Source of the DNA: Macrolepiota albuminosa
Taxonomy: Eukaryota > Basidiomycota > Agaricomycetes > Agaricales > Agaricaceae
Length of the DNA stretch: 64,000 bases
Direction: 5' to 3'
Assembly (NCBI GenBank): GCA_027475525.1
Contig: JAMWFC010000089.1
Span: forward strand, 496,001-560,000
The translations under genes were made by a program, and so were the position numbers. Below are positions 1 to 9,890 of the stretch, piece by piece. Numbering within the stretch: the stretch's first letter is position 1; every line of letters begins with the position of its first letter. The notes under the pieces were generated by a model, which saw only the letters and a program-made list of their open reading frames with translations, searched no databases and was not told the DNA's origin.

Positions 1-1237
1 CCTTGGGCGAGGATGTCACTCTGAACATCACCGTCGTAGTTTTTGCATGCCCAGACGAAGCCACCGGACGACTTGATCGCCTGTGCGACCATGTCGTCAA
101 TGAGACGGTGCTCGTAATATGTGCCGATGGCTTCGAAATCGGCCTTGTATGTGGTGTCATAGATCTCCTGGAAGATGTCCTTGAAACGACCATCGTACTT
201 CTTCAGGATGGTGTTCTTGGTGGACATAAACAGGTTCATCTTCTTAGCGAGAGCCATCTTGAAGGATGAGTGAGCGAATCCTATGATTGACTAGTCACAA
301 AGAGTGGGTGAGTTTGAGGCATGTAGACCAGGACAAAGCGCGCACCTCATCAGTGTTGTACATGCTCATGGCAACACCCTTTCCCTTGAAATCATAGACG
401 TCCAGCGCTGTTGGGGCTGAGCCATCCGTGGGGGTATAGACAAGTTGAAGTTTGCCAGGTCCAGGAGCAACGAAATCAGTAGACCGGTACTGATCGCCAA
501 ACGCATGTCGTCCGATGACAATGGGCTTCACCCAGCCAGGAATAGGCTTTGGTATCCGTTCCAGCACGATGGGCTCGCGGAAGACGGTGCCCCCAAGGAT
601 GTTTCGGATCTAGTGACAGATGACCTCTAGGTGAGACGAAAAGACACGTAACAAGACGCACAGTTCCGTTAGGGCTCTTCCACATCTCTTTGAGATTGAA
701 CTCCTTCACCCGTGCCTCATCAGGCGTGATAGTGGCACATTTGATACCGACGCTGTGTTCCAGAATGGCGTTGGCAGCATCGATGGTGACTTGGTCATTT
801 GTCTACAGACTCTTGAGCCATGCATCGCGATGTTCAACGTCGATACACACCTGGTCCCTGTATTCCAGGCCAAGATCATAGTACTTGATGTCAACTTGGA
901 GATAGGGAAGGATGAGCTAGGTGGGAAAAATTTACCATGATCAACCAAGTTCTCATCAAGGAATGATGGACGGGAATACCTCTTCCCTGATCTTCTTCCA
1001 GATTATCCGGGTCATCTCGTCTCCATCGAGTTCGACGACGGGATTCTGTACAACGATTTTCTGAGCCATTTCTGTAGGGAGGTAGTGTCAACGACGACTG
1101 AAAAGATCGATTGCCGGAGACAATATATACTCACGGAACCGGGAAAAAGTGCCGGAAAAGGTACGAAAAGTGGGGTAAGATGGCCTTGCCCTTCCGATGA
1201 TACGACCTGATAAGTTACGAGCTCGCGCTGTCCACAT
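1..1237 (-). CDS. NADP-dependent isocitrate dehydrogenase, mitochondrial/cytosolic (3' end off the left edge)
   Basis: The enzyme converts isocitrate to 2-oxoglutarate while making NADPH. The minus-strand exons spell family-diagnostic blocks in order: [67 protein letters not shown] and [20 protein letters not shown]. Short introns interrupt it, for example 1072-1134 (GTGAGT..CTACAG). I chose the ATG at 1235-1237 because it opens an arginine-rich, acid-free leader ([20 protein letters not shown]) that splices in frame to [11 protein letters not shown]. That leader looks like a mitochondrial targeting peptide. The internal ATG at 1067-1069 is where cytosolic enzymes of this family normally start. 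The gene is cut after about the first 60 percent of the protein, so the C-terminal third is not visible. No stop or frameshift is seen in the reconstructed exons. The family call is very safe; the exact exon ends less so. Confidence 0.95.
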
Positions 1238-2282
1238 CGACGCTGTGATCCCAGATCAGCGGGTCAAGCTATAGTGTGGAATGCTATACAAACTAGCAGC
1301 TTACCTCTGACGCGACGAGACGATGATGGTTGAGTCAAAGAACAGGTTCGGCCGAATCCAAAAAAAATTCAGTCTATGATTGCCGAGAGTTTGTTGACCC
1401 GCCTTTCCGGTAATACTTTTCTTTTGCTAAAATCACGTTCAAGTATGTCAGTACTGCTTGACATACTTAGGCCTTGACAATTTCCATTCACTGGATACCA
1501 AATTTTTGGGTGAAGAAATTAAATTTATTAGCAACATCAATGGTTGTTGGCTCTGCTTGTACTTCGTCGATCCCTTCTTAATCGAGACGAAGATCGTTTT
1601 ACGAAGCTTCTGCACAATGAGCTAGGGGCGCTATGTCAACGACGCCTTGTTTGGTAATTGAAAAACGGGAACCCCTGAGAAGGCACCGTAGTAGTCCTGA
1701 AGCGCTGATATCCTTATATAGTGTCGGCATCACATTGAAGGGGAGTAGAGGCCTTATGAATGACAACATATTCGCATAGTATCGCCGTAGTGCTGCGGGC
1801 CATTTGTTCTAGGGTCTGCTACGAGAGGTTCACAGTGCTACAAGGTAGGTGAAAATCTAACGCTGGCTAGGAGCAGGATCGTAAACCGGCCCTACAGTGT
1901 GGCGCATTTCCATCGAAGTATATAAATGCTGATATGCTAATAGCGAGATTAAACAGAAAAAGAAGGTCTACTTCTTCATTCCAAGCAAATACTCGGTATT
2001 TTCTATATGTGTAAAGTCACGTGTCTCACACGAACCAAAGGTTGTTCACGCTCTGCCCTCTTGATTTCTCAGTTTTTACATCAACCGACTTATAATTTCA
2101 AAGATCGTCGACTGAATTCCAGAGCAGGTTGAATCCATCCGTCGACTGCATCACTCCTACAGAGGCTACGGTATACTTATTGTGCTCTATTTTTGAAATG
2201 ATCGCCGCGAACCCTTGCGGCCATTACGTTTGCTCGTGTATTTAAATATTGCGTGGCGGGACATGGACTTTGTCTGCTTACC
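1238..2282. other. Divergent intergenic region
   Basis: No open frame with coding character is seen. The stretch lies between the divergent starts of the isocitrate dehydrogenase gene and the uncharacterised gene at 2283, so it probably holds both promoters. It contains a perfect 10-bp inverted repeat at 1441-1468, a TATAAAT-like box near 1920 and a TTTAAATA stretch about 40 bp before the ATG at 2283. Confidence 0.6.
1441..1468. repeat. Perfect 10-bp inverted repeat
   Basis: AAGTATGTCA at 1441-1450 and its exact reverse complement TGACATACTT at 1459-1468 are separated by 8 bases. It lies about 200 bp upstream of the isocitrate dehydrogenase start and could be a dimeric factor site, but that is inference. 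Confidence 0.6.
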
Positions 2283-5200
2283 ATGTTCGACCCGTCTAAA
2301 GTATTGTCACGGATATCGAAGAACATAACTTCCCAAGCTCAGCCACCAAGGCCTCAGCTGCCAAGTTTGTTCGATTATTTCCTCAAAACTTGCTCGGAGG
2401 ACTTGATTCATCCCGCAGTCATAAAAAAGTGGATAGAGAGTCACGGCTCCCTACATATGACGCCTACGAACCATGAGTCTTCGTTCCCAGATAGAGGGTA
2501 CCATTCGATCCCTGTATCCTTTTTCGATCAGGTTGCTGTCGAAGTATTTAATTCGCTTTCGGATGCGGCTCAGCTGGAAATACAAGAGGCTAACGAAAGG
2601 GCGTATTATGATGCGGTGATTGAGTACAAGGATGAGATGAAGAAATTGTATAGAGGTGAGGGTATCGACCGCGGAGAGTAAGTATCCCTTGCCACTTGGA
2701 GAAAAGGTCTACACCTATCTGGGTTCATAGGTATGGAGCATTGGAGATGACTGCTTGTGTCCTTGAACAGGTAATGGCAGCATTGGAAGCCATAACCGAT
2801 CTACACATGATAGGATGGGCCGGTGGTTGCACCTCCACTAGCGATGGAGTAGGAATTATCAAGTATGTTCTGTCATGATATCTTCATATGATATCTTCAC
2901 TTTCCCTACTTTACTTCCACATTACTAGTTACGGTCACGTGACTACATACATTCTACGGACACCTGAATACGCAGTTCCTTAGTTCTATTCATTTCGTAT
3001 TCAGGTATGTTGTCGCAAGTGTCTTCCATATAGTTATAATATATATTTCGTATTCAGCTTCCTACGTGCTGCGTTGCAGACCACGATCGAAGCCTAACAC
3101 TTGAATAGAACTACCTACGAAAATTTTCGTCGATCGATGTCGGATACGCCCAACGCGCCGGAACCCACCCCCTCTGCGGAAGAGGCGATTGCGGGCATGG
3201 TCTTTGATGCCCTGCGGGCAGAACTCACAACCCAGCTACAGGCCGGCCTTGCGGAAATGCAGGCCGGGTTTGATGCGTTCGAGGCTCGTTTGCGGGTCGT
3301 CGAGCAGGCTGGCCGCGGGGTAGGTCACAGACCCAGCATCAGCCCTCCGGAGAAGTACGACGGTGTTGCCAAGGCGTTGGCAGACCAGTTTGTCCGGCAA
3401 GTTGAGGCAGCGGCTGAGTTCGAGGTCTTTCGTGATGATCGCCAGAAAATCTTATGGGCGCAGTCATATTTGACAGGCTCGGCTCAACAGTGGTCTTGCG
3501 TCATCACGACGGGTTCGGACGATCCGGTCGCCAACCCGCGTCGTTTCCAGTGGGCGGCGTGGCTGGAGGATTTCAAGGCGGCTTTTGGCATGCGAGACCC
3601 AGCGCAGGACGCGCTGAACCGTATTTCGACCCTGCGACAGGGCTCCAAATCAATCACCGAGTATTGTACAGCCTTCTTCGAGCTGAAGGCCAGGCTGAGC
3701 CCTGCGGACGCGGCGAGCGATTACGTGAAGGATCGCTTTTGGAAAGGCCTCAGTGGAGCGGCAATGGAGGCATTGATCAACACGGATTACCAGACGGCGG
3801 AGGAAGCACGCGATATCTTGCTGCGCAGGGAGAGTAAGCTTGCGGATCTAGCGGCCTGGCGTAAGGGTGCGTTGCATGGTGCGGGCTCTGCAGCCCCTCG
3901 AGCGGCGGTGTCAGGGACGGGTGCTCCGGCGGTGCGATCCGCCCCCCCTCCATCCCCAGCGGACCCGAATGCGATGGATATCGACCTGGCGAAGACGGTA
4001 CCGGCTGCGAGGAAGTGTTTTAAGTGCAAGAAGGCGGGACACCTCATGGCGGAGTGCCCGCTGTGGGCGGCAGCAATCAAGGCAGCGGTGCGGGAGGCGT
4101 TGGCGGTGGGAGAGACGAAGGCGCAGGAGGCGCCAGAGGCGGGTTTTGTGTAGGGTTGCCCCGTGCCGCCACGGCGGGCGCAACCAGTGGGTCTCATGTA
4201 TTATCGCCAGAGAATGAAGTTTTAGTGCATGGTCCCAGCGTGTCGAACACTAAAAAGGGGAAGAGGCGGCTGCGACGGGCAGCGGTGATCCATGCGAGGT
4301 CGCCGCGGTCGCCGTACTCAGCGCTGGAGCTGCCGGTTACGTTGCGGGTGGAAGGTTTGGGGGCGCAGCCGCACGCTATTGATACAAGGGCGATGGTCGA
4401 TTCGGGCGCGAGCTGCTGTTTTGTCAACCCCCGCTTTGTTCGTGAGCAGGCGCTGCCCGTGATCCAGAAGAAGAGGCCGCTCCGACTGCGCACGATTGAC
4501 AACTCGGAGATTCGCTCGGGCCTTATAACAGCGGAGGTTCACCTGCAGGTTTTGATTGGGGACCACAAGGAGGTCTTGGTCTTCGACGTCGCGGACATTG
4601 GCGATGACAATCTGATCCTCGGGGTGAACTGGCTGCGTACCCACAATCCGTCAATTGATTGGGAGCGCTCGACGGTCGCGTTTGCGTCCCAGAGGTGTGT
4701 GGAGCAATGCCTGCCACGTGTGGCAGCGACGGCGGTGGTGGGGACGGGGACCGCAGTGCATGCGTGCGCACGGAAGGGGATGAGGGCGGCAGCGTTTCGT
4801 TGCGAAGAACGGTTCGTGAAGCTCAAGAAGGCGAGGACGAGGAGGACGCGTTTTCTGAGGGGGCTGAAGAGAGCGGCAGTGGAAGAGGCGCGGGAGTGTG
4901 TCGACGAGGCGATCAGTTGGGCGGAGAGCCGGGGAGACGATGGGTGTGCGTTTCTGGAGCAGAGGTGGGACTGGGAGTCGGCGCGGGGTGCGGCAGGGCG
5001 GAGTTTTTCACAGGTCCTGGCGGAGAGAGCGGCGGGGGGCCCGGAAAAGCGCAGCGTTGAGGACATGGTGCCGGTCGAATTTCACGAGTTCTTGGAGGTG
5101 TTCGACAAGTCGCGGTCGGAGCGACTGCCGGCGCACCGGGAACACGACCTGGGCATCGACCTTATCGACGGCGCGTCGATCCCTCCTCCGGGCAAGCTGT

Positions 5201-8200
5201 ACCAGCTGGCACCGGCAGAACTACGGGCACTACGTGAGTTCATCGACGAGAATTTGGCGAAAGGATACATACGGCCATCGAGTGCTCCTTGCGGAGCTCC
5301 AGTTTTCTTCGTCAGGAAGAAAGATGGTTCGTTGCGTCTGGTCGTCGATTTTCGTGCCCTTAACGCTGTTACACGACCGGATGCGTACCCGATTCCGCTC
5401 ACGACGGAGCTGTTGGATCGACTACGTGCGGCAAAGGTGTTCACCACTCTTGACATGAGGTGGGGCTACTACAATGTCAGGATCCGGCACGGAGATGAGT
5501 GGAAGACGTCTTTTCGCACACGCTACGGTCAGTTCGAGTTCCTGGTCATGCAGTTTGGTTTGCGCAACGCCCCAGCGGCTTTTCAGCGGATGGTGAACGA
5601 TCTTTTTCATGACCTAGTCGACGTTTACGTGGTGCTCTACTTGGACGATATCATTATCTTTTCGGAGGACCCGACGCAGCATGACGCTCATGTCCGGGAG
5701 GTCCTGCGCCGTCTGCGCGAGGCTGATCTATTCTTGAAGCCTGAGAAGTGCCGTTTTCGTACGACGGAAGTTGACTATTTGGGGCTGAAGATATCTCCGG
5801 GACATGTGGGGATGGACCCCGTGAAGGTCAGCGGGGTGACGGAGTGGCCAACGCCTCGGAACTTGCGCCACGTTAACCAGTTCTTGGGGTTCTGCAATTT
5901 TTACCGCCGTTTCGTGGAGGACTATGCAGAGATCACGCGCCCGTTGGAGCGGCTGAAGAGGAAGGATGTTTTGTGGCGGTGGGGGCCGGAGGAGCAGGCG
6001 GCGTTTGTGGCACTGAAGAGGGCTTTCGTGGAGGCTCCGGTGCTGATGATGCCAGACACGGAGGCGGCGTTCCGGGTGGAGACGGACGCGTCTGACTTTG
6101 CGGTCGGGGCGGTCCTGTCACAGGAGGTGGGCGAGGGTGACTGGCGACCAGTAGCGTTCTTCTCCAAGGCGATGCAGCCGGCGGAACGCAATTACGACGT
6201 GCATGATAAAGAGCTTCTGTCGGTCGTGAGGGCATTTGAGGTGTGGAGGCCTTACCTCGAGGGCAGTCCGCACCCAGTTGATGTGTTCTCCGACCACCGC
6301 AATTTGGAGTATTTCATGTCGGCGCGGGATCTGAACCGTCGCCAGGCGAGGTGGAGCATTTTTCTGAATCGTTTTGTTTTTCGGATTCACCACCGCCCGG
6401 GTCGTCTCAGCGCGGGGCCGGATGGGCTGTCACGCAGACCGGATCATGAGGTGGAAGGGTTGGACAATGCAGGCCAGCAGGTGCTCCCTGGCGATCGGGT
6501 GGGGGAGCGTAGGCGAATCCGGCGGGCGGTGGTGGTGGCGCTGGAGAGGTGTGGGGAGTCAGAAGTGGTGCGGCGGGTGGCGGCGGTGCAGCAGGTTTTG
6601 GCGGATGGGGATATTCTGGCGCGGATTAGGCAGGCGTCGAGGGCGGACAAGAAACTTGCGCCGTTGTGGGACTTGAATAAGGCGCCGGCATTGGTTCGGT
6701 CGAGGCTTAAGGATTTCCAGGTCGACAATGGATTGGTGCGATTTCGGGGACTGGTGTACGTACCGGAGAATGAGGAGGTGAAGAGGACCATATTGCAGTT
6801 GTACCACGATTCGATCCCAGCGGGACACCCAGGTCGCGCGAACACGCTGGCGCTGGTGGCGCGTAACTACTACTGGCCAAGGATGTCCGAGTACGTACAA
6901 CGATACGTCGACGGGTGTGAGACTTGCCAGCGCATCAAGCCTCGACGTCAGAAGCCGTTTGGCCCGCTCCAGCCCCTGGAAGTCCCCGACGGTCCCTGGC
7001 AACATATTTCCACAGATTATGTTGGCCCGCTACCTTCTTCACGTGGGTTCGATGCGGTGCAGGTGGTTTGTGATAAGTCGACGAAGAGGGCGCACTTCTT
7101 GCCAGCCCGTTCCACGGACGATGCAGCCGCGATGTGCGACACGTTTATGGAAAGGGTCTGGTGCTTGCACGGCACGCCGAAGAAGGTTGTCTCCGACAGG
7201 GGGCCGCAGTTTGTGGCACGGTACACCAGGCGGATGTGGGAACGACTGGGCATTAAACCCGCCCTCTCAACCGCGCACCATCCACAGACTGACGGACAGA
7301 CGGAGAGGGTAAATCAGGAGCTCGAGGTTTATCTGCGCGCTTTCGTCGACTATTATCAGGATGACTGGACCGATTGGCTTCCGTTCGCGGAGTTCGCCTA
7401 TAACAATCGACCCCATTCAGCCATCGGCATGTCGCCGTTTTACGCGGAGTACGCGTACAACCCCACATTCTCGATCGACCCGGTAAATTCGCAGTCAGTT
7501 CCCAAGGCCGACGACAGGTTGGAGAAGATACGTACCGTCCAGGGGGAGTTGAAGGCCCTGCTCGAGTTGACGGCCGAGAGGATGCGGCGTTTCCACGACG
7601 CGTGGGTGGATGAGTCGCCAGACTATGTCGCCGGCGACCGCGTCTTTCTCGAGCGTGCGGATTTGCGGTCGGACCGACCTAACAACAAACTGGACTTCAA
7701 AAGGTTTGGGCCTTTCCAGGTGGTACAGAAGATCTCGGACTCAGCGTATCGGTTGGCCCTGCCCGATGGGTGGGCCATCCACGATGTGTTCCACGTCTCC
7801 TGCTTGGTCCCGGCGCGTACTGATACGATTTTGGGCCGGAGGCAGGAGCCACCGCCGCCGGTTCAGCTGGAGACAGGTGAGGAAGTGGAGATTGAGAGGA
7901 TTCTCCGCGAAAGGCGCACTAGGGGGGGGATCTCGGAGTTCTTGGTGCGCTGGAAGGGGTACGATGAGAGCGAGGACGAGTGGCTCAGGGAGTACGACAT
8001 GCCGCATGCGCTGGAGGCGATCCAGGAGTTCCGCACCAACGAGGAAGCGCGTGGGAAGAGAAGGCGCACGAAGCGTCAGGGGTGATGCCGGAGTGTGTCG
8101 TTCTTTTCGGTTCCTTTCTCTTTCTTTTCTTTTCCTTTTTTTTTCTCTCTGGGTTGGGGGCTCGCGCCTTAACGGGGAGGGGCCGGGTGTCATGATATCT

Positions 8201-9890
8201 TCATATGATATCTTCACTTTCCCTACTTTACTTCCACATTACTAGTTACGGTCACGTGACTACATACATTCTACGGACACCTGAATACGCAGTTCCTTAG
8301 TTCTATTCATTTCGTATTCAGGTATGTTGTCGCAAGTGTCTTCCATATAGTTATAATATATATTTCGTATTCAGCTTCCTACGTGCTGCGTTGCAGACCA
8401 CGATCGAAGCCTAACACTTCCATATAGTTATAATATATATTTCGTATTCAGCTTCCTACGTGCTGCGTTGCAGACCACGATCGAAGCCTAACATGTTCTA
8501 CTCTCTCTTTTTTAAAGACGGTACGGTTAACAGATTCGAAGGATTTCCAGCCAATGTAGTGGTCCAACTGAACCTCCAATGATTTTTCCCAGATCTCGAA
8601 AGGATGTAATTCGTCAGGCGGCCCAGAAATGGATGGCTGAAGTCGGAGAACAGGTCATTGGTAGGTAGCTTATAATTTCTTCCATGGCAGCCAGCACTCA
8701 ATCTGTGTATAGAGCAATGGGTTGACACTGACCCGTATACACCAACGAAGCAGGTTATCACAAAAACTGTAGAGAAGCGCAAGAATTCGGGGGACGATAT
8801 CAGGCTCACTAAAAAGACAAAGACCACAAATAATAGCAACATTGCTACCAGGCAAAGCGCTGCAGCTTCATCTCTATCGTTATATTCGATATCTGAAAAG
8901 AATGGATGCTCAACTAACACTGCCTTACGAGCTTACCCATCGGAAGGCCAGATGACTGGGTCGCAGAATTCTGTAGTAAGGCGGGCGCCGTTGCTAGCAT
9001 CCTTCGCTGTCTCAACGCCGCCTCAAACGCCACTGCGATATGTACTGGCTCCTCCGGAGCTGAATGGGCGCCAGTCCCAGAACACGTACTTGCGCCACCG
9101 GAGCGAATCCTTGCCCCCTATCCGAACATTGGACTCGGATGAAGGTTCTGCGGCTTATAGACCGCAAGTGACATGGTCGGCTTTTGAAGATCTACGACTG
9201 TTGATCCGAAATAGAGAACAGAAGAGGGACGACACTGCTGAAGAGTACCAGAAACATTACTCCTATCTGATCGCGACCTTGCCGAGTTCTGCTAGAAACC
9301 TGCGCTATGGTCTAGAAACTATTATCAAAGTCGACTTAGGCTCCACTTTTCGGGACATCGTGATGTTGTTGATCGAAAATGAACTGCTTCATGGATTCAA
9401 GTCGCCCATAAACGGTCTTCCTACACGTCTCCGCCCGTACGAGGTGACAAGATGGATTCGTTGTGGTCGAGGTCGCGCAGGAGGGAAAGTGACGGTGGTT
9501 AACATTGAACGATTTTCGAAGGCATGGTGGAAATGGTGGATGGACATGCAACCAAAATGGCGTGAGCGTGGTGCCCGCGGCAAGCCAAAGCAAGTCATCC
9601 CGGTTCGAGCCGAGGAGGAGGAGTGGACGTGTCTTCATAAACCGGGTGCAAACGGAATGCTCGGTGTCGTAGCAGGTCTGCATGGATGGGGAGCAGCCAT
9701 CAAGAACCGGGCAATACTTCTAGGATTCAGCGAGCAGAATGCTGACTGGCTCTTTGCGGTGAAGGATTGTCATTGGGTCATGGAACGTCTGATCAAAACA
9801 CTGAAGAGAAAACAAGAAGAGGGGTCAGATGGTCACAGGTCTGAGGAAGATGAACTAGACGTCGAGACAGTGGGCGGTGATATTGATTGA
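2283..9890 (+). CDS. Uncharacterised 605-residue protein, split by a retrotransposon in intron 2
   Basis: Proposed exons are 2283-2677, 2731-2848, 8534-8660 and 8713-9890. Together they total 1818 nt, a multiple of three, with phases that match at every junction. I do not recognise a named domain. The N-terminal exon carries IQEANERAYYDAVIEYKDEM; exon 3 gives DVIRQAAQKWMAEVGEQV; the long last exon contains the Trp-rich run FSKAWWKWWMDMQPKWRERG and an acidic C-terminus. The Trp-rich style resembles uncharacterised proteins I associate with agaricomycete genomes (weak memory, not checked). A complete chromovirus lies between exons 2 and 3, inside the second intron (donor GTAGGA at 2849, acceptor CAG ending at 8533). 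Without the element that intron would be 57 nt, normal for this genome. A stronger-looking donor GTATGT at 2863 breaks the frame. Whether the gene is still expressed through a 5.7-kb intron is unknown. Confidence 0.6.
2871..3099 (+). repeat. 5' LTR of the chromovirus
   Basis: 229 bp with TG..CA ends. It is AT-rich compared with the internal region. It holds a direct repeat of GATATCTTCA near its start and a 10-bp palindrome GTCACGTGAC at 2934-2943 containing a CACGTG box. The predicted transcript start is near 2981, inferred from the self-priming match. Confidence 0.95.
2934..2943. promoter_or_regulatory. E-box palindrome in the LTR U3
   Basis: GTCACGTGAC is a perfect palindrome with a CACGTG core, about 40 bp upstream of the inferred transcript start. 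CACGTG is the classic core bound by basic helix-loop-helix factors; S. pombe Tf2 LTRs are known to respond to the bHLH factor Sre1. A similar role here is inference. The same site recurs in the 3' LTR. Confidence 0.4.
3102..3113 (+). other. Self-complementary primer-binding site
   Basis: TGAATAGAACTA starts two bases after the 5' LTR. It is the exact reverse complement of TAGTTCTATTCA inside the LTR (2981-2992, again in the 3' LTR). No TGG-starting tRNA complement follows the LTR. This matches the self-priming mode known for Tf1 and related elements, in which the 5' end of the transcript folds back on the PBS. Confidence 0.8.
3137..4153 (+). CDS. gag: Chromovirus Gag (338 aa)
   Basis: This is the structural protein of the element. 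The first ATG in frame is at 3137. The N-terminal quarter is a predicted helical region rich in Ala, Glu and Leu. It is followed by a retrotransposon-gag type core (around residues 90-210, containing ILWAQSYLTGSAQQW and SITEYCTAFFELKARLS). A CCHC zinc knuckle, CFKCKKAGHLMAEC, sits near residues 294-307. The frame ends at TAG 4151-4153, immediately after the slippery heptamer at 4141-4147. Pol lies in the -1 frame and overlaps. Codons are strongly GC-rich at third positions, unlike host genes nearby. Confidence 0.93.
   Translation: MSDTPNAPEPTPSAEEAIAGMVFDALRAELTTQLQAGLAEMQAGFDAFEARLRVVEQAGRGVGHRPSISPPEKYDGVAKALADQFVRQVEAAAEFEVFRDDRQKILWAQSYLTGSAQQWSCVITTGSDDPVANPRRFQWAAWLEDFKAAFGMRDPAQDALNRISTLRQGSKSITEYCTAFFELKARLSPADAASDYVKDRFWKGLSGAAMEALINTDYQTAEEARDILLRRESKLADLAAWRKGALHGAGSAAPRAAVSGTGAPAVRSAPPPSPADPNAMDIDLAKTVPAARKCFKCKKAGHLMAECPLWAAAIKAAVREALAVGETKAQEAPEAGFV
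4141..4185 (+). promoter_or_regulatory. -1 programmed ribosomal frameshift cassette between gag and pol
   Basis: The heptamer GGGTTTT (4141-4147) is read as G GGT TTT in the gag frame, the canonical X XXY YYZ pattern. A 6-nt spacer holding the gag stop follows. A strong stem-loop can then form at 4154-4185: GGTT/AACC, GCCC/GGGC and CGTG/CACG pairs closed by a CCGC loop, with two 2-nt bulges. After a -1 slip, the frame continues directly into pol (CVGLPRAATAG...). Heptamer, spacing and structure are all seen in the sequence; function is inferred. Confidence 0.8.
4148..8085 (+). CDS. pol: Chromovirus Pol: protease, RT, RNase H, integrase, chromodomain
   Basis: The open -1 frame runs from about 4024 with no useful ATG near its start, so I place the translated part just after the slippery site. 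The aspartic protease motif VDSGAS has its Asp at 4399-4401. Reverse transcriptase shows VFFVRKKDGSLRLVVDFR and the catalytic YLDD at 5638-5649. RNase H begins at FRVETDASDFAVGAVLSQ. Integrase has the zinc-binding block (GHPGRANTLALV... CETCQR) and a DDE core: Asp in TDYVGPLP (about 7015), Asp in SDRGPQF (7195) and Glu in GQTERVNQE. A GPF module (RFGPFQVVQKISDSAYRLA) follows. The C-terminus is a chromodomain (FLVRWKGYDESEDEWL, about 7940-7990), which in related elements steers integration to marked chromatin. No stop or lost catalytic residue is visible. Confidence 0.95.
8174..8187 (+). other. Polypurine tract of the chromovirus
   Basis: A G-rich tract (GGGGAGGGGCCGGG) directly abuts the 3' LTR start at 8188, the expected place for plus-strand priming. 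Two C residues interrupt it. It follows a pyrimidine-rich run at about 8100-8150. Confidence 0.7.
8188..8416 (+). repeat. 3' LTR of the chromovirus
   Basis: It is identical to 2871-3099 over all 229 bases, so no divergence can be counted for dating. Confidence 0.95.
8340..8493 (+). repeat. Exact 77-bp tandem duplication at the 3' LTR end
   Basis: Bases 8340-8416 are repeated exactly at 8417-8493. The 5' LTR lacks the second copy. Removing one copy leaves the LTR end next to the TGTTC target duplication. See the finding on three 77-bp duplications. Confidence 0.95.

Larger units (their letters stand above)
2871..8493 (+). mobile_element. Complete Ty3/gypsy chromovirus, Tf1/sushi-like
   Basis: Two 229-bp LTRs beginning TGTCATG and ending CTAACA flank intact gag and pol frames. 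The 5-bp flank TGTTC at 2866-2870 is repeated at 8494-8498 as a target-site duplication. Order inside: LTR, self-complementary primer-binding site, gag, -1 frameshift cassette, pol (protease, RT, RNase H, integrase, chromodomain), purine tract, LTR. The two LTRs are identical over 229 bp, so insertion is recent or the copies have been homogenised. The 3' LTR is followed by an extra exact copy of its last 77 bp (8417-8493), probably an assembly artefact. Integrase before a C-terminal chromodomain is the chromovirus hallmark. Both reading frames are open throughout, so the copy looks autonomous. Confidence 0.95.

Noticed and set aside
2863..2868. GTATGT as the donor of the intron holding the retrotransposon
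   Set aside because: It looks stronger than GTAGGA at 2849, but splicing from it to 8534 runs into a stop within 20 codons, while GTAGGA keeps the frame through to 9890.
3101..3136. Earlier start for Gag at a TTG codon directly after the LTR
   Set aside because: Non-ATG start overlapping the primer-binding site; the first ATG at 3137 is preferred.
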